A DNA stretch of 64,000 nucleotides from Plazaster borealis. Taxonomy: Eukaryota > Echinodermata > Asteroidea > Forcipulatida > Labidiasteridae. This document shows, piece by piece, positions 1-13,600 of this stretch (its first letter is position 1; every line of letters begins with the position of its first letter). Location of the stretch: positions 20,330,488 through 20,394,487 of the forward strand of contig CM037474.1 of assembly GCA_021014325.1 (NCBI GenBank). Reading direction: 5' to 3'. The notes below the pieces were generated by a model. The model made no database searches. It was given only the letters and a program-made list of their open reading frames with translations, and had not been told where the DNA came from. Made by a program: the position numbers and the translations under genes.

Positions 1-82
1 TGTGCATCGTTCTTTCAATCTCAAGCTTCCAATGGCTCAACATATGAAGCAGATGACTTGATGGAAACAAATGATTTCTAGC

Positions 83-1432
83 CAGTGCAATACAGGTCAG
101 TAGTTACTGTGTATCAACCAAGCCAAGATATCCGACAGTCTTCTTGATCAATGCACTCAGTGCAATACAGGTCAGTAGTTACTGTGTATCAACCAAGTCA
201 AGATATCCGACAGTCTTCTTGATCAACGCACTCAGTGCAATACAGGTCAGTAGTTGCTGTCTATCAACCAAGCCAAGATATCCGACAGTCTTCTTGATCA
301 ATGCACTCAGTGCAATACAGGTCAGTAGTTACTGTGTATCAACCAAGTCAAGATATCCGACAGTCTTCTTGATCAATGCACTCAGTGCAATACAGGTCAG
401 TAGTTACTGTGTATCAACTAAGTCAAGATATCCGACAGTCTTCTTGATCAAGGCACTCAGTGCAATACAGGTCAGTAGTTGCTGTCTATCAACCAAGCCA
501 AGATATCCGACAGTCTTCTTGATCAATGCACTCAGTGCAATACAGGTCAGTAGTTACTGTGTATCAACCAAGTCAAGATATCCGACAGTCTTCTTGATCA
601 ATGCACTCAGTGCAATACAGGTCAGTAGTTACTGTGTATCAACCAAGTCAAGATATCCGACAGTCTTCTTGATCAATGCACTCAGTGCAATACAGGTCAG
701 TAGTTGCTGTCTATCAACCAAGCCAAGATATCCGACAGTCTTCTTGATCAATGCACTCAGTGCAATACAGGTCAGTAGTTACTGTGTATCAACCAAGTCA
801 AGATATCCGACAGTCTTCTTGATCAATGCACTCAGTGCAATACAGGTCAGTAGTTACTGTGTATCAACCAAGTCAAGATATCCGACAGTCTTCTCTCAAC
901 GCACCAGTGCAATACAGGTCAGTAGTGCTGTGTATATCAACCAAGTCAAGCAGTCTTCTTGATCAACGCACTCGGTGCAATACAGGTCAGTAGTTACTGT
1001 GTATCAACCAAGTCAAGATATCTGACAGTCTTCTTGATCAATGCACTCAGTGCAATACAGGTCAGTAGTTACTGTGTATCAACCAAGTCAAGATATCCGA
1101 CAGTCTTCTTGATCAATGCACTCAGTGCAATACAGGTCAGTAGTTAGTGTATCAACCAAGTCAAGATATCCGACAGTCTTCTTGATCAATGCACTCAGTG
1201 CAATACAGGTCAGTAGTTACTGTGTATCAACCAAGTCAAGATATCCGACAGTCTTCTTGATCAACGCACTCAGTGCAATACAGGTCAGTAGTTACTGTGT
1301 ATCAACCAAGTCAAGATATCCAACAATCTTCTTGATCAATGCACTCAGTGCAATACAGGTCAGTAGTTGCTGTCTATCAAACCAAGTCTACATATCCAAC
1401 AGTCTCCTAAATCAATACGTTCAGTTCTGACT
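83..1432. repeat. 75-bp minisatellite next to the RAF stop codon
   Basis: About 18 tandem copies of a 75-bp unit containing GGTCAGTAGTTACTGTGTAT. GGTCAG starts at 95, 170, 245, 320 and so on, exactly 75 bp apart over the first dozen copies. Two unit variants (TACTGTGTATC and TGCTGTCTATC) alternate in the order B-A-A from 245 to about 900, giving a 225-bp higher-order repeat. Copies after about 900 are more degenerate and include small deletions. As 75 is divisible by three, one frame stays open, but this is a by-product of the period. The array begins three bases downstream of the RAF stop codon, so it probably forms the 3' untranslated region or lies just beyond it. Confidence 0.95.
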
Positions 1433-1434
1433 TC

Positions 1435-1614
1435 TTATAAACCTCCCCCGGTGAAGAATGTGAATGCCCCAAACTGGCTATTGATTGGTGTTTTTGGTGA
1501 TGGGCAATACATGAAGTCATCTGCCTGGAAGCGTGCCCGGTTCATTGAGGGTTCTGAGTGACTACGATGTACCTTGGGTAGAAGACGAGCCAAACCTTCC
1601 AAGGATGCCAAGAT
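1435..1614 (-). CDS. BRAF: RAF exon 16 (C-terminal tail, stop)
   Basis: Codes for residues 705-763, from [14 protein letters not shown] through the 14-3-3 site [12 protein letters not shown] and the SPKTP motif to TAA. The acceptor is a T-rich tract ending ATATCAG; reading starts in phase 0. The last residues ([11 protein letters not shown]) differ from the vertebrate ending. No AATAAA on this strand is visible between the stop and the window edge. Confidence 0.94.
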   Translation of the reverse strand: MLASLEGLARLLPKVHRSHSEPSMNRARFQADDFMYCPSPKTPINSQFGAFTFFTGGGL

Positions 1615-4600
1615 CTGATATGAAAAAAACAAATGACCAGTCAGACAGCTATCTTATATGTTGCTTTTGACCCCCTTGAAACAATGTCACAAGCAGCTAC
1701 TGTCTGCCATGCTCACTTAAAGTTATGGCAAGTGTGTAAGCGGCAACCTCGTCCCCAGGGTGTGTCGAGCAGTACGAGGTGTACGAGGTTGACCGCTCTC
1801 TCACACTGGTATTGGATCATTTGCAAATTAGAATAGTCTGGCTGTGAACATGGTGAATACTGAATACACTTTTGTACACCAGTGGTTGTCCAATCAGGGT
1901 CCAAGTAAGGAGTTTCCCTCCCAGGGTTCACTATTGTAAACATGGTTGGAAATAAAGTAAACCACGAGGACGAGGTTGTGTAAGCGGGGACATTCAGAGG
2001 ACAGTGCCAGGCACAGCAACAATTTGTACTGTGTTTTTCAATTATCAATGGCACTGTTGAGAAACCCAAAACAACGAAATTAGCTGATCAGCTGAAAAGT
2101 TGAAAACAAAAACTGTTTTGTCAGGGATTTGTTGCTATGGAATCATGTTCATAGTTTTATTGATGACAAAACTAAGAAATGAGGTGTATCCTTTTATGCA
2201 GTTTTCACATTTAAGGTATCGTACACGTTTGGTAATGACTCTGAAAATTAATGGCAATAAAAACTTGCTTGGTTTGAAGTACAGCAGCTTTGGATAGTAT
2301 AATGAATTTTGAGAAACTTTTCACTTCGAAGTACTGTGGTTATGGAAAAAGATATCACTTTTTATCCCAAAAAATTTGAATCTGAGAAGCGTTACGGCCG
2401 TAATGCTTCTCAGGGTGTGTATTCCAATGCAGATTATTCTTCCTGCGTGGACATAACCGCTCCAGATTTTCAACAATATCGCAAAAATGCTCCCACCTTT
2501 TGAAGTGAAATTTTCACAGTTTAGTTGTATGGTATATACTGTATATACAACTGTATAGGATTGAAACAAACAGTGGGTTCCAATTACCAAACGTATAAAG
2601 CACCTTTAAATGTCTTAAATCACCGTGGGTTGTTATAATCCATGGGATATTTAAGTTTACCTGAGGGAAGAGTGGTCTCTCCTCTCTGTTCATCTTACAG
2701 CAGTCTGTGATGAGTCTCTTGAGTGCTTTAGGCGAGTCTGTTCTTGCCTTGTTGGGCTCAGGTGATAAGTAGCCACGCCCAACCATCCAGATGATCTAAA
2801 CATCAAATTATCAGTCACACAGGTATGTCTTTTAAAAAGGTACTATGGCAAAATCTTCATCATCCATTATTAATATGTTTAACTATTTAGATAGTATCAA
2901 GTATCAAGTAATAAATCAAAAGGGAAACTGACTGGGTAAATTTGAATTAATTTTGGGTTGAACAAAGAAAAATTGACTAGAATGTGATTTGAGCCAGCGA
3001 CCTTTGGATTAATGTGTCTGATAAATGGCTTCCGTCTAACACCCCAAACAAAAATAATGACACAGTCGGGAGACCGCCAACATTGGGGCTAGATGGCTCA
3101 GTTGACTAAAAGCACATTTGAGTCTAAATATTTCACTGATTGTGTGTTTAGTTTTATTATAAAAACTTTGGGGGGTGGTTGGTTTGATGGGGCTAAGAGT
3201 GTGATAAATGGTGTAAGTCCTTGTTACAAACCTGATCTTTGTTGTTGATGTTAGAGTATGGCAGTTGACCACTAACCAACTCAAACAACACCACACCAAA
3301 TGCATAAACATCAGATTGAAAAGAGTATGGGTTTGGATCCTTCATCCTGATTACCTCTGGTGCCTGAAACGAATTCAATGAATTGTTATGACAGAGCATG
3401 GGAGGTTCTTTACAACATGGCTTCTCCACCTCGCTTAAAATAGCCCGGATGTACACCAAAAAAAGTATATGCCAAGATATGACGTTTTTGCAGAGAGCAT
3501 TTTCCTACAAGACACAACGTTTGTGCAAAATCGAGACACGACAGTTGTGCAAAATCGAGACACAACGTTTGGGCAAAATCGAGATACAACATTTTGCAAA
3601 ATTGAGGTACAATGTTTTTGCACTGACACAATGATATAATCATTCACAGTGGGTCAGATAAATTAACAACACATCCTCCCGATGGTTTGGGTTTGTCTTT
3701 TAAGCCTGGTTCATACAAAATTCAATGCAATGTGAAACTTATCACGCAATCAGTACACGCTGTTTCCTAAACTGTGACGCAAGAAAATCTTTTGCTTTCA
3801 CAATTCACATGAAGCATTAACGTGGCTTTATTCACAATCACTTGGTGAGGTGATATTGCCATCCAACCTACCATCCATAAGATAGATCCTGTTGGCTGTT
3901 CACATAGCTGGGATCCACTCCATCTTGATTTGACCGTAGCCAAACCAAAGTCTCCAATCTTTACTGTCAGGTCATCATGCAAGAAGATATCTGGGAAAAA
4001 CACCTGGTCAAGGAATCTGATTTTCTAAAATGTTTTCTTCTAAACATGAAGAGAAATACGACTAACTGTCTACAGACACATATTCCACTCATCGAGATTG
4101 AAAAGGATACTGTTCGATTTCATGTCCCGATGGATAATATTCTTGGCATGAAGATAACTGAAAATGAGATCACAAAGATACAAGATTATTAAGAGAGTAT
4201 TACAAATACTGAGTTTGACTGTGGGGCTGCTGATCAGACTGTAAGATCATCGCCAACGAGTGCCCCATTAGAAAACTGGACGGTGGCATCATTCGTCTGG
4301 CCAGATGTGACCCAATTGCGACACGATGGCTGTTGGACATAGACCTCGACATTTGACATTTGACTTGTTGCTGCATACGAGAGAAGAAGACAAACACAAT
4401 AGATGTTTGCCATCGATAAAACCAAACAGTATAATAATCCACGGTAAATAAAAGTTGGCCGAAAATGTATTTAAGACGGTGGATTGTGCGTGTATATTCA
4501 AGATATCAAGCTCAAGCTAACGATACATTAGAAGAATTGAATAATATATTTATTGGACTCAAAGTAAACAGTAAACATTTGAAAAAGTTTAAAATTAAAG

Positions 4601-7600
4601 ATGGTGAGAGGTATTATTGTTCAAAAACACAGGACCGCCGGACTTGTGCGATGGTAAGTTTACTGGCCCAACGCTAAAAACACTGGCCTTGGGCCCAAGG
4701 TACAGTGTAAATTTCGAGCCCCGTAACCTATGACACAAAGTATTTACTGTTGTAAAAATACAGCTGTATGAAATAAAAAGAGTGTAAAGGACTTACTCCA
4801 TTCCCTGTGCTGTCTGCCGAGCGATGTTAATCAGGTTATACATCTCAAACTTTGTCTCTTGTACATGTAGATGCTTATAGAGACTAGAACCCTCACACCA
4901 TTGAGTTACAATAGACAGCTGAGGTTTAGATGTACAACCCATGAACAGTAAGATGTTAGCGTGCCTGGTTTTCCTCAACACTGCAACCTCATTCTTAAAA
5001 GCCTGAAGCTGGGACGCTGTCGGATCGGTGACATTCAATCTCTTGACGGCCACAGGGCCTGTGTAGAAAGGAAAGACATTATTATTTCATAACATTTGAA
5101 TCACAACAACATTTAAAACTGCAACAAGATGAGCAAGAATTATTTCCTTAAATTCCCTATTTGCCCTTTGCATGGTCAGCCATTTGCGTGTAGAGCCTCG
5201 AATTGGGGACAGCAGTGAATAGAAGCATTATATAACTCTGTATTGTCACGGTCATGTAATGACACATCCAAACAGATAGATAAATACAATAGGAATGAAG
5301 CATGAAGTCGAGGCTCTACACACACATGGCAGATCCGAACAAAGAGCTAATACTCCTTACTCATGCACTTTATAAACTAAAGCGTAAGCACAAAAAGTAG
5401 CTAATCACAAAACAATTATGCTTGCCAGAATAAGGTTACCAGCCAAAATGTGACTGGTTTCCTAATCACTTTTGCTCATCAGAAAATTATTAAGCACAAT
5501 TTTCTGCTTAAGCAACTCTATGAAATTGGGCCTTGATATAAGTTGTACAATTTGTTCAGATATTTTCTGATATTTGTAATTTGACTCATTAGCCTTTTTG
5601 AGAAATGGTGGACACGATATAAGAGTGCACTGTTTGGTTTGGGTGTATATAGACAAATTTACCCAAACCTAATAGTGTCATAGTATTGTGTCCACCATGT
5701 CTCAAAATGGCTTATTATGTTTCGCTTGGTGACAAATTTGACAAGTAATAATTTCTTACAACTACACAAGTACTTTCTCAATCCAATACATGTACATGAA
5801 GTGAAGCCTCGTGTGTAATCCATACCCACCGTGCCAATGTCCCTTGAAGACAGTTCCAAATGATCCCGATCCGATCCTTGGACCCATCATGATCTCCTCA
5901 GTCGGAATCTCCCAGTCATCGTTAGAGTCTCGCCTTTGCCTCTGTAAAACAGGTACCTAAAACAGTCACTCAAATTTCTGCCTCACACCAAGGTAAATGA
6001 ATATTGGTACATGTAGGGTGTCGTGGCCGAGCGGTTAAGAGCATCAAATTCAAGTTATAGTGGTTAGCCATCAGGTTGTGGGTTCGAATCCCGGTCATGG
6101 CACTTGTGTCCTTAAGCAAGACACTTAACTATAATTGCTTCTCTTCACCCAGGGGTATAAATGGGTACCTGCGAGAGTAGAGGTTGATATTGTGTTTGAA
6201 AAAGCTTTTGAAGGCCACGGTTGCCCAGGGCTGTATACTCCCCAGGGAGCTGAGAATAGTTGAAGGAATGTTACTGGCCCAATGACCAGGGCACTAATGT
6301 AACGCGCAGTGAGACGTTTATTGTAAAATGCGCTATAAAAGAACTTGTTATTATTATTATTATTATTATTACATGTACACAATGTAGCAAAACAAACAAA
6401 GCAAAACAAAAACAACTCACCGGCTTCTTAATCTTATTGTCTTCTGAGCTTGTGGAGCTTGTCGGGCCTCTATTCTTCCATCGGTGTGTTGGTGAAGCTT
6501 GGCTATTTGAGATGATTTTATTTGGACTATGGACCACTGAGTTGGGTAGACTGGAGGCTAGGTTGGACATTGCTGAACGGTGAATTATTGGGACAAACCA
6601 ATCAAATACAATTACTAGGGGAGGCTTTTAATCTTCATGACAAAAATTATCAATTCATAATAATAGAGTAAAGCCTAGTTCATACTTCCTGCGAATGCGT
6701 CGTGCGAAGTGAATTTGACGTCACAAAGAATTTGCAAGAGTTGCCCTGTGCTCAACTCTTGTGAAACATTCGCAGCAAAAACATAGTTGTGAAGTCAAAT
6801 TCGCTTCACATTCGCATTCACAGGAGGTATGAACAAGGCTTTAAGGTGACCATTTTATAAAAAGCCAAACAAGATAAGTCTAGTCATTCATGATGGATCT
6901 TAAATAATGGCATTGCTTTTATGTTATATTTCAGTTCCCACTTCAAATTATTATCAAACTCTATAAGCCTTTTTGAGGTATGGCGGACACAATGCTACAA
7001 CACCGTAAAGTTGTGGTAAATCTGTGCGTATTGACCATAGAAATAGAACGTATGTTATTCAGTGAAGTGCGCATTTTAGGCCACGCGGCGTTTACACGTA
7101 AACCTAATGACCACCAACATGGTGAGCGTGGCATCAGTCGCGGCGTGTGACGCGCGCGTATCACGTCCGCCATACCTCAAAAAGGCTTATAGGATTGTCA
7201 TAAACCCTCAAAACCAGTTTCCTTTCATATATTTCATGTATTTATCCCGGTTGGCAATATTTCACATACATCCAAATTACATGTATGTCTTTCATTGGGA
7301 TAGCTTTAACAACAATTATGGAAGTACAATCGTAAATTTCCAGTTCGGTGCAATTAAAGTCATTTATATTTTTGAAGGATCAAATATGGCCTGCAAAATT
7401 CAGAAATACCTGGGAAGACACATTAGTCAAATTTTTGTAATAACTTTTACATTTTGTGTTGACGACATCCTTTTGTATTCTCTGGACTGAAATGAGTATT
7501 TCATTTCTGTCTTGATGAGCCATTTAAGAAAGCACAGTAAAGAGGAACACAGTATCCAATGTGATTCTATCACTATTAACAAGGAACTTGTTCACATGAA

Positions 7601-10600
7601 TTTGGCAAAAAGTAGGAAATATCTTGAATTTCAACAGCTTCATTCCTTCACTTATTTTATGTTGTTAAACTTAACCTCTGTACTGAATTTGAGGTTTTTT
7701 TCCCTTTTTTTGTTTGACAATTCATGAGATGTCCACAGAACTATGAGAGAAAGCTGCTGCACTTTCAGAGGTACAGTAGTTCCTGTCAGAAATAAAAGAA
7801 CTATGTCTTGTGTTATGTAGGTTCCTTTTCCAGACAGTTGACACTTATATATCAACACTGTCAATGAACATTTTGCTCCAGAGAGAACTGCCTCAGAGCA
7901 AGTTTTTCTACCAACTTATGGTCAACTAGAGTTTGTTTTCAACTGAGTATTCTGCATGCTCTCAGTACACCTGAATAGAACTAGTCAGACCATAAGACAG
8001 TGGAATTGTCCTTAACAAGAAACCAATAATTGTTTCAAATGAATTAAATGTAGATGTGAGATTAGGCGAGACTACAAAAGGCTGAGGAAGGTCAACTACA
8101 CAAACAACGAACCCCTATTAAGAAACTCAGAAAGCAGAACATGAAATACACAAACAGTCTGACCAAAGACAACACAATAGACTTGAGGTATGACTAACAC
8201 AGGCTTGAAGTAAGACTAACACAACCTTAAGGTAAGACTAACACAGGCTTGAAGTAAGACTAACACAGGCTTGAGGTAAGACTAACACAGAGACAGAAGA
8301 TGTTGACAGAAACACAGAAAGAGCGCTTAGAAACTTCCGTATTTAGCGCTCTATAAATGTTGTAATTATAAGAGACTAAGGCCGTGTCTGAATTAGCGGC
8401 TACAGCTACGGCTACAGCTAGATATCTGCATCATCATGCATTGAAGTATAGGTCATCCTTAGCTACACCCTTAGCAACAGTCATAGCCATAGCCGTAGCT
8501 CCCAACTCGGATACGGCCCGAGGCTGGACATACATAAAAACTGCACATACATGTAAATAAAGACAATCATATTGCAGGCATACATGTACATGTTCAGTAT
8601 GCAATGAGACATAGAGACATGTAATAGGCATCTTTGACATTTCTCAATAGTCTAAGCAGTGAATTGAAAGGACCAAGTCACCCCTTGTTTATCACAAAAC
8701 TGAATTGGAAATCATGACGCTTGTTCTTCTTCAGTTTTTTAGGGGAATGTTTTCTTCTGAAATTGAACCTTGTTTTAACCTATTTCTTCCTCATATCAAA
8801 GAGATATCTCATGTGCCAATGATACCAACATGTACTTGTACACAATTGACCGACAGAAACCTAAATAAGATTTGAAGTTTGCATGGTGTGGAAAGTAAGA
8901 CAGTGAGAAGTTTACAAATAACAACCATGTGAAATAAATCTCTTCTGGGAAGAAATGATGGCTGTGAGAATATGTTGAGAAGTTGAGTCCCAATGTTTCG
9001 CACAGCGTCCCTCTCCTCATGACAAGCACGGTATACTGTTCAGAACATCAAGACTCAACATAAAATGGTGGTTCCGAGAAGAACCTCAGTTGAGAAAAGT
9101 TGAGTCCCAATGTTTTCTACAGCGTCCTTCTGATGAAAAGTACAGCAGGGTTCTCCCCATGCACAAGCTAGCGTATCGGGCCGATATGCGCGATTTGCGT
9201 GCCGATACGTGCAAAATTTGGCCAATACACACAAAGACGCCCCCAAAAACATATAGAATGCTTTAGATTTCACAATAGGGATTATAAAACCAAGATAAAC
9301 ACCAAGTAGAAAACATTCTGAAGACCTTGTTTCAATTCAGCGTGCTTCGGCCTAACATAAAAAAACTGGGTCCAGAATGCCCAGAGTTTTGGAAAAGCCT
9401 GGGGAAACCCTGTACACTGTTCAGAAGACTCAATGAGACTCAACATCACCTCAACTCCAGTTCCAATCAGAACCAACAATTCTTCCCTGAAGATAATAAT
9501 TTCACATTGTTGTTAGCAGTAATTTGTTTACTGTTTAGACAGAAACCCATTAGGATTATTCTATACAAGGAGTTGTACACAGATATTTGTAACAAACAGG
9601 CTGGGTCTAAACATCCATACAACCCCAAAGAAAATAGACAAACAAATATGTACCTTGTGTTATAGCTTCACAGTTATCCACTGATTACAGTTTAACACAA
9701 TCTGTACTAACAGAGAATGTTCTACTGACAACATTTATATGATAGCTCTTTGAATATGTAAAAGCGTGAAGCGAAGCATGATACACTCACCAGGTAGCGC
9801 ACTGCTTGGGCTGTAATCAAAGACATTATCGCGCCCAGCGCTCACAATGGTTGGCGTGAAGCTTATTTGGCGCGGCCGGACCACACTCATGGCAGGGCTT
9901 ACTGCCTGGGTGTGTCTGGCTCCAAGATCTAGGAGGGATGAAGGGAGGGAGAGTAGGAGACAGTTGAGGAAAGGGTGCAGGGAGGGGAGGGAAAATGACA
10001 AGAACAATCAGGCAGGGTGGCATACATAAGGGTCATAGTGGGTTGGGGTGGGAATTGAGATGCAAGACATTTATTTATTGCATAGGATAATGATAGAAAG
10101 AAGACGAGATGGTTTTACAATGTACACATTGGGGGAACAATTTCTTAAAAATGTAGGAAAGACAAGAAGATGGTGATGAAGTTGATATTTAGTTATGGAC
10201 TGATGCAAAAGTGATGTAAGATGATCGAGAGTAACGTTGACTAGGATGAAAATCAATGTACTTTGATATGATGATGGTTGACAATGAGTAGCCCTAATGA
10301 TGAGGTTAATGATGACAAGGATTGTAAGGAGTTTGATCATGTTGACGACCAAGATGAGAATGTTGATGATGAAGAGATCAGGATGATCATGATGATAAGA
10401 TTAAGATGATGATGAGATTAAGATGATGATGATGATGAGATTAAGATGATGATGAGATTAAGATGATGATGATGATGATAATGAAGAGATTAAGATGATG
10501 ATGATGATGCGATTAAGATGATGATGATATTAAGATGATGATGATGATGATAATGATTACGTGAAGGAGTTTGATAAAGCTGATAATGAAGATAAGGATG

Positions 10601-13600
10601 ATAGATTAAGATGATGATAATGATTATGACAAGGAGTTTGATAATGCAAATAATGAAGATGAGAGTGATGAGATTAAGAAGGTAATAACGATTATGATGA
10701 CAATTATTTAGAAGAGTATGGAACATTCATACAGCAATACGTTTTTATTGCTATTTTAAATGTAATAACGAAAAGTTACAGAGTTGTAAACATAGACTTT
10801 GGTCCAATAAAAGGTCTGAGCTAAAAGACCTGTGGTCTTCTTCAGATTGTCATGAAATTCAAGCCTTGATTTACTGGTAACCATCTGAACAATTAGGGTG
10901 AATTTGTTGAGAATTCATATGAATGAACTTGTCAATGATGAAATGAGATGAACATGTCATGACAGATTGGAAGAATGGTAACCATCTGAACAATTAGGGT
11001 GAATTTGTTGAGAATTCATATGAATGAACTTGTCAATGATGAAATGAGATGAACATGTCATGACAGATTGGAAGAGTGAGAACAATATGATAGAAGTGAT
11101 CAGTCCTTAGTGACAATGGATTAATGATAAAGAATGATGGTGGTCAAACCTAAGTGACAATGGATTAGGTATAATGATTGATGGAGGTGATCAATTGACA
11201 ATGACAATGACAATGGATTAGAAGGAAATCATTGGTCAGCAACAGGAAAATCATGTTAATATCATACACTCACAGATTCTTGATGGACATATGGGTTAGT
11301 CATATTAAAAGCATACCCATAAAATGAGTGCCAGTCTGTAATATTACTCCCCCCCCCACCCCCACAAAAAAAAAAAACCAAAACCAAAACGCATATGGCC
11401 CTTTCAGGTTGTATTTTAGGAAATAGAAAAGCATTTTCCTAATATCAGTTATGAGACATTTTAAATACTCATGTATAAGACTGGCACTGCATGTTGCATA
11501 TAAGAGTTTTGGGTGCTACTGTGTCCTCCGAAGCAAGTGGTTAAACATAGGAACATTGATTAGACATAATAGCTTGTACATGTACCTGTACATGTAAATG
11601 TAATTTGTGCTGAGTCACTATAATAGAATAGTTTTCATTCCATGGTTAAATCAAACCAATACTCAAGATGTTCTTTATTTACTTGGGACAATTGAGATTG
11701 ATGACTGTAAAAATCTGTGATTGAGATAGTGCCATTAATGGTCATCAGATAACTTGATTACCAGGCATGAAATTACACAAAGATCGTGGCCTCTATTGCC
11801 CCTGGTTGTGGCCTTGATGCCCCTTCAAAATATTTCCCACGGACTTGAAATTTTCAAAAATACAAAATGAAAATGGCCCTGCCCTCTCAAAGATGAAATT
11901 CCAGGCCTGGATCATCATCAGGTCAGGCCTGAAGAAAGTTTTCAAGCAACACAGGCCCAAAACAAATACCTTGAAAGTTTCAAAGAATATCCCTTCTTAC
12001 ATGTACATGCAGTAGCAAAACTTTTTTGGCCAACAGTTCAACCATCAAAACTACATATACTCACAACCTTACAGATCCGGTTTTTGGAGTCCTGCTATTG
12101 TTGTTCTATTATTCCCTTTTCTAAAGAATTCCCTTGCGGGGTCCAGGTTGAACAAAGAATTCCCTTGTGGGGGTCCGTTGTTCCATTGTGTAAAAGACCC
12201 CACAGTGCACTCCCTTAAGCTCACATGTACTTGTAGTTGGAAGTCTAGTATACATAGCTTAATTTGTGATACTATGTACTGTAAATGCCGACTTATTTCT
12301 TTACATTTAACAGTCACTTCAATATTTTCTACAAGTCATGAACATAATGGGCGATTGTGAGAATCAAGTGTAATATCATGGACAGTATTTCAACAGACTG
12401 GCACACATTTTATGGGTAATATGGACACAAGATATATGCAGTAATAATCAATAAAATAAGATCATGAAAAGCAATAAGAGAAAAAATATTTAAAACAATA
12501 TTTAGAACATTCAATTATTCAAAGAGTCTGTACACTTTGAGGGTAAAATTCACATAATTGCTTTTGGTTCGAGACAAACATGCACCCTCTAACTATGTAT
12601 AATCCCTCTCTTGCCAAAACTGTTTCCACTAAATTGACCAACTACATGCACATGTACTTGAAACCAATTAATAATTTTGGGTTGAACAAAGACAAAATGA
12701 GTAGAGCGAGATTTGAACCTGCCAACTCTGGCTTAATGTGAAACCAATTAACTGCACAGCTTGTTTGTGGTTGAACAACGGTGCACAGCACTATCCATGT
12801 ACTCATGATATCATTATCCTTTCTACATTGTAACATCTTTTGTTCAAACTAATGTGGATGATATTGAATGGTTAGACAGTAGGAAGGTTAAACCTGGTCC
12901 GAACATGTGACATAATTGAGTAGATCTCAAGTGGGCTTTTTTTAGGGTGTCTTCGTGGACATGCTGGAACGGGAACACCAGCTCGACCAGCGCTGAGGAG
13001 CTGCGTTCCTGCATGCTGGATCGGTCATCTAGACCAAGATCACTGGGCAGGCTGGAGATGCCGTATGGCCTCCACTTGATTAATTAAGATGTCTTGTTTA
13101 ACTGATGTTATAAGTGCATCAAGAATAATGAATATTTTGTTTTGTTTTACCCTTACACCGATGTGTGATAAGCCTTGTAGACTCGGTTTGCTTTGCATCC
13201 ATGTACACTGTACCAGATTATGAACCAGCCTTTATTTTAATGTAGGATTTCACTAAGCAATGGTATCAAACATTCTAACAACTACATGTGTGTCTGCCTG
13301 AAGCATTCTTTTACAGAAAACTTGATACTACATGAATGTAAAATCAGGAAGCACCCCCCATGCTGTATACAAAACATTTTATAATGCAATTTTTCGAGCT
13401 CAAAACAATTTCTACATATTTAGCGATGATATTGATTGAGTACATGTATCAATGCAGAATTACAAGTCAATTACCAAAGGTGTACAGTCTTTTTGAAGAA
13501 TTGATGGAAAGACAAAATAATAATCTCACTAACAGTGACATAGTAAAAAGAAAAGAAAAAATATATCAAAACTAAAAATAAAATAAAAAGCAATCATTGA

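Noticed and set aside
144..962. Open frame of 272 codons with a 25-residue repeat
   Set aside because: It follows the 75-bp minisatellite, whose period is a multiple of three; all variation is that of the DNA repeat, with no codon bias or domain.
6017..6104. Leu/Ser-like tRNA gene
   Set aside because: A and B boxes are present but the sequence runs into a conserved non-tRNA body and (TTA)n tail shared with 16431, so it is a SINE head.
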